This document shows positions 1 to 5,905 of a stretch of DNA of 6,595 bases, piece after piece. This stretch comes from Thiobacillus sp. (lineage in GTDB: Bacteria; Pseudomonadota; Gammaproteobacteria; Burkholderiales; Thiobacillaceae): the NCBI GenBank assembly GCA_024710445.1, contig JANJUT010000128.1, positions 1 to 6,595 on the forward strand, in the 5' to 3' direction. The notes beneath the pieces were generated by a model, which was not told where the DNA came from, ran no database searches, and saw nothing but the letters and a program-made list of their open reading frames with translations. Made by a program: the position numbers and the translations under genes. Positions within the stretch are counted from its first letter, which is position 1, and every line of letters starts with the position of its first letter.

Positions 1-1
1 T

Positions 2-88
2 TGCATTCGTGGACATGGGTGGCAGGATGACGCGATGGAAAAATTGGCATTCTACCTGCAGGGCCTGATCGCGAGGCGTGTGACATGA
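2..88 (+). CDS. C-terminal end of an unidentified upstream gene (partial)
   Basis: Only the last 28 codons are in the window, in the frame starting at base 2 and ending with TGA at 86-88. The peptide ends MEKLAFYLQGLIARRVT, which reads as a natural amphipathic C-terminal helix. Its stop overlaps the ATG of the next gene as ATGA (85-88), the usual sign of translational coupling, and this is the main reason to call it real. Small cation transporters of this kind often follow a metal-responsive regulator, but nothing in these residues identifies such a family, so no function is assigned. Confidence 0.55.
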   Translation, partial: CIRGHGWQDDAMEKLAFYLQGLIARRVT

Positions 89-699
89 GCGAGTGTGGTT
101 GCGGTTCTGTGTGCAACGCTGCACCGCCCGATCCGCGCTACCGGCGCGCGCTGTGGATTGCGCTGGTGCTGAACGCGCTGATGTTCGGCGTGGAACTGTT
201 CGCCAGCTTCGCGGCGCAGTCGGTGTCGCTGCTGGCCGATGCGGTGGATTTTCTGGGCGACGCCGGTAACTACGGGGTGGCCCTGTTCGTGCTCGGGCTG
301 GCGCCGGTATGGCGCTCGCGCACTGCACTGTGGAAAGGCTGGCTGATGGTCGGCTATGGCGTGTTCGTGCTCGGCAAGTCGGCCTGGCAATGGTCGGCTG
401 GCGTGGTGCCTGAACCGGCCATCATGGGCTGGGTGAGCCTGCTGGCGCTGATGGTCAATGTCGGCGTGGCGGCGCTGCTGTATGCGCATCGCCAGGGCGA
501 CGCGCAGGCGCGTTCGGTGTGGCTGTGCTCGCGCAACGACGCGCTGGGCAATCTGGCGGTGATGGGCGCGGCGGCCGGGGTGTGGGCGACTGCGCACGGC
601 TGGCCCGATATTGCGGTGGCGCTGGTGCTGGCAGGCTTGGCGTTGAGTTCGGGGGTGTCGGTGATCCGCCATGCGCAGCGTGAGCTGCGCGTGAATTAG
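85..699 (+). CDS. Short CDF-like cation transporter, six-helix membrane protein
   Basis: A 204-aa membrane protein resembling the transmembrane half of cation diffusion facilitators, which export divalent metals such as Zn, Co or Cd by proton antiport in the inner membrane. The N terminus holds C4, C6 and C10 ahead of about six hydrophobic helices (roughly 22-44, 48-72, 85-103, 112-134, 153-170, 174-194). The family signature LADA...GDAGNYG (50-64) is present, but the canonical HxxxD pair is altered: helix 2 has D55xxxD59 and helix 5 has C148xxxD152 (CSRND). The usual cytoplasmic C-terminal domain of about 80-100 residues is missing. GAGG at 73-76, 8 nt before the ATG, supports the start. The preceding gene overlaps by ATGA, suggesting coexpression. 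Transport of a metal is inferred from fold; the substrate is unknown. Confidence 0.8.
   Translation: MSECGCGSVCNAAPPDPRYRRALWIALVLNALMFGVELFASFAAQSVSLLADAVDFLGDAGNYGVALFVLGLAPVWRSRTALWKGWLMVGYGVFVLGKSAWQWSAGVVPEPAIMGWVSLLALMVNVGVAALLYAHRQGDAQARSVWLCSRNDALGNLAVMGAAAGVWATAHGWPDIAVALVLAGLALSSGVSVIRHAQRELRVN
670..693 (+). other. Strong hairpin with GTGA tetraloop at the 3' end of the cation transporter gene
   Basis: Bases 670-679 pair with 684-693 (ten pairs including one G-T wobble) around a GTGA loop, which in RNA would be a GNRA tetraloop. It lies inside the last codons, just before the stop at 697-699. No T-run follows on either strand, so it is not a standard intrinsic terminator. It could protect the 3' end of the mRNA or reduce read-through toward the convergent queG; both roles are inference. 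Confidence 0.45.
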
Positions 700-731
700 A
701 ACAGCACCAGGCAGGAACTGCGGGCTGGGGC

Positions 732-1802
732 TTAAACGGGCTGCTGGCGCGAAAGCGCCCATGCGACATGCTCGCGCACCACTTCAGACGAATGATTCAG
801 GTGTGACCCCAGTGCGGATTGCACCTCGGCCGAGGGTGGTGCATTGCCCAGCGCCACGGCGATGTTGCGCAGCCAGCGCTCATGGCCGATGCGGCGGATT
901 GGCGAACCCGCCAGCCGTTCATTGAAGTCGGCCTCGCTCCAGGCAAACAGTTCCACCAGTCTTGCGCTGTCGAGTCCGTTGCGCACGGCAAAATCCGGCA
1001 GTTCAGCGGTTTGTGCAAAGCGGTTCCATGGACACACCAGCTGGCAGTCGTCACAGCCATAGATGCGGTTGCCCAGCAGCGGGCGCAGTTCCAGCGGAAT
1101 GCTGCCCTTGAGTTCGATGGTGAGATAGGAGATGCAGCGCCGCGCATCAAGCGAGTAGGGCGCGATGATCGCCCGGGTGGGGCAGATGTCGAGGCAGGCC
1201 TGGCAGGTGCCGCAGTGGTTGGCCTCGGGGGCATCGACCGGCAGCGGCAGGTCGGTATAGATTTCGCCGAGAAAGAACCACGAGCCGTGTTGCCGGTTCA
1301 GCAGCAGGGTGTGTTTGCCGCGCCAGCCGAGCCCGGATTTGGTGGCGAGCTCGACTTCCAGCACCGGGGCGCTGTCGGTAAAGACGCGGAAATGATGCTC
1401 GCCGATTGCCTGGCCAATGCGTTCGGCCAGCGTTTGCAGGCGGTTGCGCAGCACCTTGTGGTAATCGCGTCCCAGCGCATAGCGGGAAATATAGGCAGCG
1501 CTGGCATCGTCCAGAATCGTGTGCGGGTCGGCAGAGGCGGGCGGAAGATAATCCAGCCGCACGCTGATGATGCGGATGGTTCCCGGCACCAGTTCGGCGG
1601 GTCGGCTGCGCTTGGTGCCGTGCGCCGCCATATAATCCATCTCACCATGAAACCCCTGCCCCAGCCATTTTTGCAAACCGGCCTCGGCCGCACTCAGGTC
1701 GCTGTCGGCAATGCCCACGGCGGCAAAGCCGAGCTCGCGCCCCCATTGCCTGATCTGCGCAGCCAGCTGGTCCAAATCGAAACGTGAGTCCTGTTCATGC
1801 AT
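732..1802 (-). CDS. queG: Epoxyqueuosine reductase QueG
   Basis: QueG is the cytoplasmic, cobalamin-dependent iron-sulfur enzyme that reduces epoxyqueuosine to queuosine in the wobble position of GUN-anticodon tRNAs. From the chosen start it is 356 aa, normal for the family. Visible features are an N-terminal cobalamin-binding region with the conserved DSAPVLE block (143-149, Asp143 the likely general acid); two 4Fe-4S motifs, C197xxC200xxC203xxxC207P and C250xxC253xxxC257P, plus C223; and a HEAT-like C-terminal tail (about 340-353). The frame stays open to 1976, but the extra 58 residues are Arg/Gln-rich shadow of tsaE, so the Met at 1802 is preferred although no strong Shine-Dalgarno precedes it. 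This start overlaps the oppositely oriented tsaE start by 6 bp. In E. coli queG also lies divergent to this cluster, with nnr next to tsaE. Confidence 0.95.
   Translation of the reverse strand: MHEQDSRFDLDQLAAQIRQWGRELGFAAVGIADSDLSAAEAGLQKWLGQGFHGEMDYMAAHGTKRSRPAELVPGTIRIISVRLDYLPPASADPHTILDDASAAYISRYALGRDYHKVLRNRLQTLAERIGQAIGEHHFRVFTDSAPVLEVELATKSGLGWRGKHTLLLNRQHGSWFFLGEIYTDLPLPVDAPEANHCGTCQACLDICPTRAIIAPYSLDARRCISYLTIELKGSIPLELRPLLGNRIYGCDDCQLVCPWNRFAQTAELPDFAVRNGLDSARLVELFAWSEADFNERLAGSPIRRIGHERWLRNIAVALGNAPPSAEVQSALGSHLNHSSEVVREHVAWALSRQQPV
1631..1636 (+). promoter_or_regulatory. Candidate -10 element for the tsaE-amiB-mutL operon inside queG
   Basis: TATAAT on the + strand is a perfect sigma70 -10 hexamer, unusual in this GC-rich coding DNA, and lies about 160 bp upstream of tsaE. 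The tsaE promoter has to be inside queG because the two starts overlap. No good -35 stands 16-18 bp upstream (the bases there read GCGCTT), and the hexamer also encodes the Asp-Tyr-Met stretch of QueG on the other strand, so it may be chance. Confidence 0.25.
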
Positions 1803-2282
1803 AAAGGCGATGATACCGTGCGCTGCGCTTGCCATCTGGCCGACGAAGCCGCGACGCTGGCGTTTGGTGCGCGACTGGCGCGGGAACTGAAGCCGGGGAT
1901 GACGTTCTACCTGGAGGGCGACCTGGGCGCGGGCAAGACCACACTGGTGCGTGGACTGCTGCGTGCACTGGGTCATGCTGGACGGGTGAAAAGTCCGACC
2001 TATACTTTGGTCGAGTCATACAGCGTGCCTGGATTTGAGGTATTCCACTTTGATCTGTATCGTATGCATGACCCGCGCGAATGGCTGGATGCGGGCTTCC
2101 GCGATGTGAGCGATGGGCTGGCAGTGAGTTTGATCGAATGGCCGGAAAAGGCAGCAGGCTGGTTGCCACCGCCGGATGTGATCGTTCATTTGCGCATCAA
2201 CGATGACGGCCGCGACGTTGAATGCGAGGCACGAAGCCCGTGCGGGGTACATTATCTGGAGACATGTTGCACGCTTTGTTGA
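1797..2282 (+). CDS. tsaE: tRNA threonylcarbamoyladenosine biosynthesis ATPase TsaE
   Basis: TsaE (YjeE) is the small P-loop ATPase that works with TsaB and TsaD in making t6A at position 37 of ANN-decoding tRNAs. The 161-aa protein shows the Walker A loop GDLGAGKTT (41-49), the SPTYTLVE segment (66-73), HFDLYR (84-89) and LIEWPEK (112-118), all family hallmarks in the right order. The ATG at 1797 has weak GTGAG about 8 nt upstream; GTG at 1818, preceded by AAAGG, is an alternative that would remove seven residues and the overlap with queG. The 3' end runs into amiB, giving an odd Cys-rich tail (C157, C158, C161). It heads a co-directional run with amiB, the hemerythrin-like gene and mutL; nnr, which precedes it in E. 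coli, is absent. Confidence 0.95.
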   Translation: MHKGDDTVRCACHLADEAATLAFGARLARELKPGMTFYLEGDLGAGKTTLVRGLLRALGHAGRVKSPTYTLVESYSVPGFEVFHFDLYRMHDPREWLDAGFRDVSDGLAVSLIEWPEKAAGWLPPPDVIVHLRINDDGRDVECEARSPCGVHYLETCCTLC

Positions 2283-3490
2283 GAACTTTCCTGCTGTGTA
2301 GTTTGCTGGTGTCGGGCTGGGCCCAGGCACTGCAGTTGAGTGCAACGCGTTTGTGGCCATCGCCTGATTACACGCGGGTCACGCTGGAATCGACGAAGCC
2401 GGTCACACACAAGTTTTTCATGCTGTCCAATCCCGAACGGCTGGTGGTCGATCTTGAAGGCGTTGAACCAGGACCCGCACTCGATGCGCTGGCCGGACAA
2501 CTCTCGGCCGCCGACCCTTATATCAGTGCAATCCGGGTGGGGGTCAATCGCCCGGGCGTAATGCGTGTGGTGCTTGACCTGAAAACAACAATCAAGCCTT
2601 CTGTCTTTCAGTTGCAGCCGCTAGAGCCCTATGGCCACCGCCTGGTGGTGGACATCTATCCTGCCCAGGCTGCCAGCATGCCTCCCGGCCAGTTGGCGGG
2701 ACAACCGGCCAATACGCCTGATGTGGCTGCGGCCGAACCGGCCAGGCCCAAACCGGCGGTACCGCAATATGTGCGGTTGATTACCGTGGCGATCGATGCC
2801 GGTCATGGCGGCGAAGACCCGGGTGCGCTCGGCGCCAACGGTTCGCGCGAGAAGGACATCACACTGGCGCTGGCGAAAAAGCTCAAGCAGAAAATCGACG
2901 CACAGGAAAACATGCGTGCAGTACTGGTGCGTGACGGCGATTATTTCGTGCCGCTCGGGCAGCGGGTGGTCAAGGCGCGCGGGGCCAAAGCCGATCTGTT
3001 CCTGTCGATCCATGCCGATGCCTTCATCAAGCCCGAAGCACGGGGTTCATGGGTGTTTGCCCTGTCGGAAAACGGCGCCACCTCGGTGGCCGCACGCTGG
3101 CTGGCCAAGAAGGAAAACGACGCCGATCTGGTCGGCGGCATCAACGTCGACGTCAAGGACCCTTTCCTCAAACGCACCCTGATCGACCTGTCGCAGACCG
3201 CCACCATCAACGACAGCCTGAAGCTGGGGCATGCGGTGCTGAAGGAAATCGGCGGCATCAACACGCTGCACAAGGCGCATGTCGAGCAGGCGGGCTTTGC
3301 CGTGCTGAAGGCCCCGGACATTCCCTCGATCCTGATCGAAACCGCGTTCATTTCCAATCCGGAAGAAGAAAAGCGCCTCAATGATCCCGACTACCAGGAC
3401 AAACTGGTGGATGCCATCATCGGCGGCGTTAAAACGTATTTCGACAAGCACCCGCTGACTTCGCCCGCGCGGCTGACCCGCAATCCATGA
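2264..3490 (+). CDS. amiB: N-acetylmuramoyl-L-alanine amidase, AMIN plus Amidase_3 (AmiB/AmiC type)
   Basis: This is a periplasmic zinc amidase that cuts the bond between MurNAc and the L-Ala of the stem peptide to split septal peptidoglycan. The 408-aa protein has a signal peptide with a likely cut after AQA (residue 22), an AMIN domain (about 24-133) that targets the division site, a Pro/Ala-rich linker (134-168) and an Amidase_3 domain (about 172-395). Zinc ligands are His181 (DAGHGG), Glu196 and His250 (SIHAD), and Glu359 (IETAF) is catalytic. The segment near 282-325 matches the autoinhibitory helix insert released by LytM activators such as EnvC or NlpD. No LysM domain is present. ATG 2264 gives the cleanest signal peptide, but GGAG ends only 2 nt away; TTG 2267 is better spaced, and ATG 2222 would add 14 unlikely residues. 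It overlaps tsaE by 19 bp. The symbol follows E. coli gene order; amiC is equally used. Confidence 0.93.
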   Translation: MLHALLRTFLLCSLLVSGWAQALQLSATRLWPSPDYTRVTLESTKPVTHKFFMLSNPERLVVDLEGVEPGPALDALAGQLSAADPYISAIRVGVNRPGVMRVVLDLKTTIKPSVFQLQPLEPYGHRLVVDIYPAQAASMPPGQLAGQPANTPDVAAAEPARPKPAVPQYVRLITVAIDAGHGGEDPGALGANGSREKDITLALAKKLKQKIDAQENMRAVLVRDGDYFVPLGQRVVKARGAKADLFLSIHADAFIKPEARGSWVFALSENGATSVAARWLAKKENDADLVGGINVDVKDPFLKRTLIDLSQTATINDSLKLGHAVLKEIGGINTLHKAHVEQAGFAVLKAPDIPSILIETAFISNPEEEKRLNDPDYQDKLVDAIIGGVKTYFDKHPLTSPARLTRNP

Positions 3491-4032
3491 CCGCCAGTTT
3501 GCTGGGCGCAGCGGCCCCGGGGTTCGACCGGCCGCTGGCTGTGCTGGAGGCGTGTCACGGCCGCATCATCAAGCAATGCGACACGCTGGGCAGATTGTTG
3601 ACGCATCTGCCAGTACACGGCGCCGATCTCCAGGCGCGGCAGGCCGCACGCGCGGTGCTGACGTACTTCGATACCGCTGCCGTCCACCACCATGATGACG
3701 AAGAGCGCAATCTGTTTCCCCTGCTGGAGCAGACGGGTGCGGCGGGCGCCTGTGATCTGGTGGAAACGCTGACGCTGGAACACGACGAGCTGGCGTTGTT
3801 GTGGCGACGGTTGCGGGTGAGCCTGCAGCGGATCGAATCCGGTGAATCTGCTTTTTTGGATGAAGCGCTGGCGCAGCGTTTTGTCACCCTCAACCGCGCG
3901 CATCTCGAATTCGAAAATACCCACGTGTTGCCGCTGGCGCGGAAAACACTCGCCACCGCCGACATCGAACGGCTAGGCCGTGCCATGGCCGCCCGGCGCA
4001 ACCTGCACCCCGCTCCGGGTGAACCAGCCTGA
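3487..4032 (+). CDS. Hemerythrin-like HHE-domain protein
   Basis: A 181-aa, mostly helical cytoplasmic protein of the hemerythrin/HHE cation-binding family, which holds a non-heme di-iron centre in a four-helix bundle and can bind O2 or NO, sense oxidants or store iron. Probable iron ligands occur in order: His24 in helix 1, the HHHDDEE cluster (67-73) followed by LFPLL in helix 2, His99 (LEHDE) in helix 3, and His139 with Glu143 (HLEFE) then His146-VLP in helix 4. No extra signalling domain is visible. Its ATG shares ATGA with the amiB stop (3487-3490), and mutL begins 4 nt after its stop, so it is very likely cotranslated with both. Why an iron protein sits between a wall amidase and a repair gene is not evident; its specific role is unknown. 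Confidence 0.88.
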   Translation: MTASLLGAAAPGFDRPLAVLEACHGRIIKQCDTLGRLLTHLPVHGADLQARQAARAVLTYFDTAAVHHHDDEERNLFPLLEQTGAAGACDLVETLTLEHDELALLWRRLRVSLQRIESGESAFLDEALAQRFVTLNRAHLEFENTHVLPLARKTLATADIERLGRAMAARRNLHPAPGEPA

Positions 4033-4036
4033 CTGG

Positions 4037-5827
4037 ATGTTGGCCGTGACGATACGTGTCTTGCCTGATGTATTGATTTCGCAGATCGCGGCCGGCGAAG
4101 TGGTCGAGCGTCCGGCCGCCGCCCTGAAGGAAATCCTGGAAAACAGCCTTGATGCTGGCGCCACCGATATTCAGATCGAACTGGAGCAGGGCTGCATCAA
4201 GCGCATCCGGGTCAGCGACAACGGTTCGGGAATCAGGCGTGACGAACTGGCCCTGGCGCTGACGCGCCACGCCACCAGCAAGATCGCCAGCCTGTCGGAT
4301 CTGGAGCAGGTGGCGAGCCTGGGCTTCCGGGGCGAGGCGCTGGCGTCGATTGCGGCAATTGCACGGGTGCAACTCACCAGCCGCAGCGTCAACTCCAGTC
4401 ACGCCAACTCCAATCACGCCAGCGCCGACCATGCCTGGACGGTGCAGGTTGAAGGGGGCCGGCTGGGTGCGCCTGTACCTGCCGCGCGCGCGACGGGTAC
4501 GACGGTCGATATCCAGGACCTGTTTTTCAATACGCCGGCACGCCGCAAGTTTCTCAAGACCGATGCCACCGAATATGCGCATTGCGCTGAAATGGTGCGG
4601 CGGCAGGCGTTGGCGCATCCCGGCACCGCGTTCACGCTGACCCACAATGGCAAGGTGCAGCTGCGTCTGAATGCCGAATCGGCCGCAAGTCGGGTGCGTC
4701 GGGTGCTGGGTGATGCGTTTGAGCAAAACACGATTGCCGTCGAATCGGCGGCGGGGGTATTGACGCTGTCGGGCTGGGTGATACGCCCCGGTGCCGCGAC
4801 AGCCAGCCGCGACAGCCAGCACGTGTTCGTGAATGGCCGCTATGTACGCGACAAGCTGATCGTCCACGCCCTGCGTGAGGCCTATCGCGATGTGTTGCAC
4901 CATCAGTTGAACCCGGCGTATTGCCTGTTCATCACCTTGCCGCCCGATCTGGTGGATGTGAATGTGCATCCGGCCAAGACCGAAATCCGCTTCCGCGACA
5001 GCCGGGGTGTTCACCAGTTTCTGTTTCATGCGGTCGAGCGCCTGCTGTCGGCGCCGGTCGAGGCGGATGTCGCCGCCACGCAGGGTGACCGTATGTTTGC
5101 GCCGCAGTCTGGCGGCTATGCGCCCCCCACGCAGACGCTGATGCCGTTGCAGGTCAACGAGGCCATGGCGTTTTATGCGCCGCAGGGACAGGACCCGGTC
5201 CCCCTGGGACAAACGTCAGGGCATGAACCCTCTGCTGTGGATGCGCCGCCGCTGGGCTATGCGCTGGCGCAGCTGCATGGCGTCTATGTGCTGGCGCAGA
5301 ACGCACAGGGGCTGGTGCTGGTCGACATGCATGCCGCGCATGAGCGGGTCGTCTACGAAAAACTCAAAGCCGCGCTGGATGCGCGAGCCGTCCCGGCGCA
5401 GGCCCTGCTCATCCCGGTTGCGCTGACTGTCGATGCCAGCGATCTGGCTGAAATGGCGGCACATCTGGATACCCTGCGGGAGATTGGTTTTGAACTGTCG
5501 ATCACCTCGCCCACGTCGGTGGCGGTGCGCTCGGTGCCGTGGCTGCTGAAACAGGCCGACCCGGTGGAGCTGACCCGCGCGGTGCTGCGCGAAATCGCCG
5601 AATTTGGCGTGGCGCGCCTGCTGGCCGAGCGTCGCAACGAATTGTTGGCGACGCTGGCGTGCCATGGTGCGGTACGCGCCAACCGGCATCTGACGATTCC
5701 GGAAATGAATGCCTTGCTGCGCGAGATGGAAGCCACCGAACGCGCCGGGCAATGCAACCATGGCCGGCCCACCTGGTTTCAGGTCAGCCTCAAGGAGCTG
5801 GATGCCATGTTCATGCGCGGCCGTTGA
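4037..5827 (+). CDS. mutL: DNA mismatch repair protein MutL, endonuclease type
   Basis: MutL links mismatch recognition by MutS to strand removal. The 596-aa protein has an N-terminal GHKL ATPase with ENSLDAG (35-41, Glu35 catalytic), DNGSGI (61-66), HATSK (78-82), GFRGEAL (97-103) and FFNTPARRKFL (163-173), then NVHPAKTEIRF (309-319), a variable Pro/Gln-rich linker (about 340-400) and a dimerisation domain. That last domain carries DMHAAHERVVYE (430-441), which fits the DQHA(x)2E(x)4E endonuclease motif, with ACHGAVRAN (541-549) and CNHGRP (573-578); these imply a nicking MutL that does not need MutH. The frame opens at 3980, but 19 extra residues precede the normal MutL N terminus. ATG 4037 is preferred and GTG 4046 is possible. 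No clear Shine-Dalgarno is seen, so translation may depend on coupling to the gene 4 nt upstream. miaA and hfq do not follow. Confidence 0.96.
   Translation: MLAVTIRVLPDVLISQIAAGEVVERPAAALKEILENSLDAGATDIQIELEQGCIKRIRVSDNGSGIRRDELALALTRHATSKIASLSDLEQVASLGFRGEALASIAAIARVQLTSRSVNSSHANSNHASADHAWTVQVEGGRLGAPVPAARATGTTVDIQDLFFNTPARRKFLKTDATEYAHCAEMVRRQALAHPGTAFTLTHNGKVQLRLNAESAASRVRRVLGDAFEQNTIAVESAAGVLTLSGWVIRPGAATASRDSQHVFVNGRYVRDKLIVHALREAYRDVLHHQLNPAYCLFITLPPDLVDVNVHPAKTEIRFRDSRGVHQFLFHAVERLLSAPVEADVAATQGDRMFAPQSGGYAPPTQTLMPLQVNEAMAFYAPQGQDPVPLGQTSGHEPSAVDAPPLGYALAQLHGVYVLAQNAQGLVLVDMHAAHERVVYEKLKAALDARAVPAQALLIPVALTVDASDLAEMAAHLDTLREIGFELSITSPTSVAVRSVPWLLKQADPVELTRAVLREIAEFGVARLLAERRNELLATLACHGAVRANRHLTIPEMNALLREMEATERAGQCNHGRPTWFQVSLKELDAMFMRGR
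4247..4264 (+). repeat. Imperfect 6-bp triplicate in the mutL ATPase region (LALALT)
   Basis: Three units, CTGGCC, CTGGCG and CTGACG, encode Leu-Ala-Leu-Ala-Leu-Thr (residues 71-76). The same place in Salmonella and E. coli mutL carries a perfect 6-bp repeat whose gain or loss switches mutator state. Here the units are diverged, which should make slippage less frequent. Confidence 0.6.
4391..4435 (+). repeat. Three 15-bp in-frame tandem units inside mutL
   Basis: Units at 4391-4405, 4406-4420 and 4421-4435 encode NSSHA, NSNHA and SADHA (residues 119-133). The first two differ by a single base (G to A), while the third is more diverged. They add length to a surface loop after the LTSRS strand of the ATPase domain, which is short in E. 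coli MutL. The pattern suggests local duplication that kept the reading frame. Confidence 0.75.
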
Positions 5828-5867
5828 GTTTCTGGCCGTAAATTTTGCGTGGCGCGCTTTTGAATAT

Positions 5868-5896
5868 AAGCTTGAGCTATTTAGTCAGGCTTTTTT
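5868..5896 (+). terminator. Terminator-like hairpin between mutL and the S24 gene
   Basis: Bases 5868-5875 pair with 5885-5892 (eight pairs, one G-T wobble) around a 9-nt loop, and six T residues cover 5891-5896. That is the shape of an intrinsic terminator, though the stem has only three G-C pairs. It fits the end of the tsaE-amiB-HHE-mutL transcript. It also ends only 9 nt before the next ATG, so it could instead act as a leader hairpin of the S24 gene. Confidence 0.5.
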
Positions 5897-5905
5897 GAGA
5901 TTTTT

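Noticed and set aside
819..1787. 322-codon open frame on the + strand opposite queG
   Set aside because: It is an antisense shadow; the - strand encodes complete QueG with both Fe-S motifs.
1803..1976. N-terminal extension of queG by 58 residues
   Set aside because: The extra residues are low-complexity Arg/Gln sequence antisense to tsaE, and the QueG family begins close to the Met at 1802.
3890..5212. 440-codon open frame on the - strand opposite mutL
   Set aside because: It mirrors mutL codons, is rich in Arg, His and Gln as antisense shadows are, and has no recognisable motif, while the + strand carries every MutL motif in order.
5817..5846. Possible terminator right at the mutL stop (CGGCC 5818-5822 with GGCCG 5834-5838)
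   Set aside because: The stem is only 5-6 pairs with an 11-nt loop and is followed by TAAATTTT, not a proper T-run; the hairpin at 5868-5896 is better.
5845..5870. Possible promoter for the S24 gene (TTGCGT and TATAAG)
   Set aside because: The spacer is only 14 bp, and no alternative -35 at 16-18 bp is convincing.
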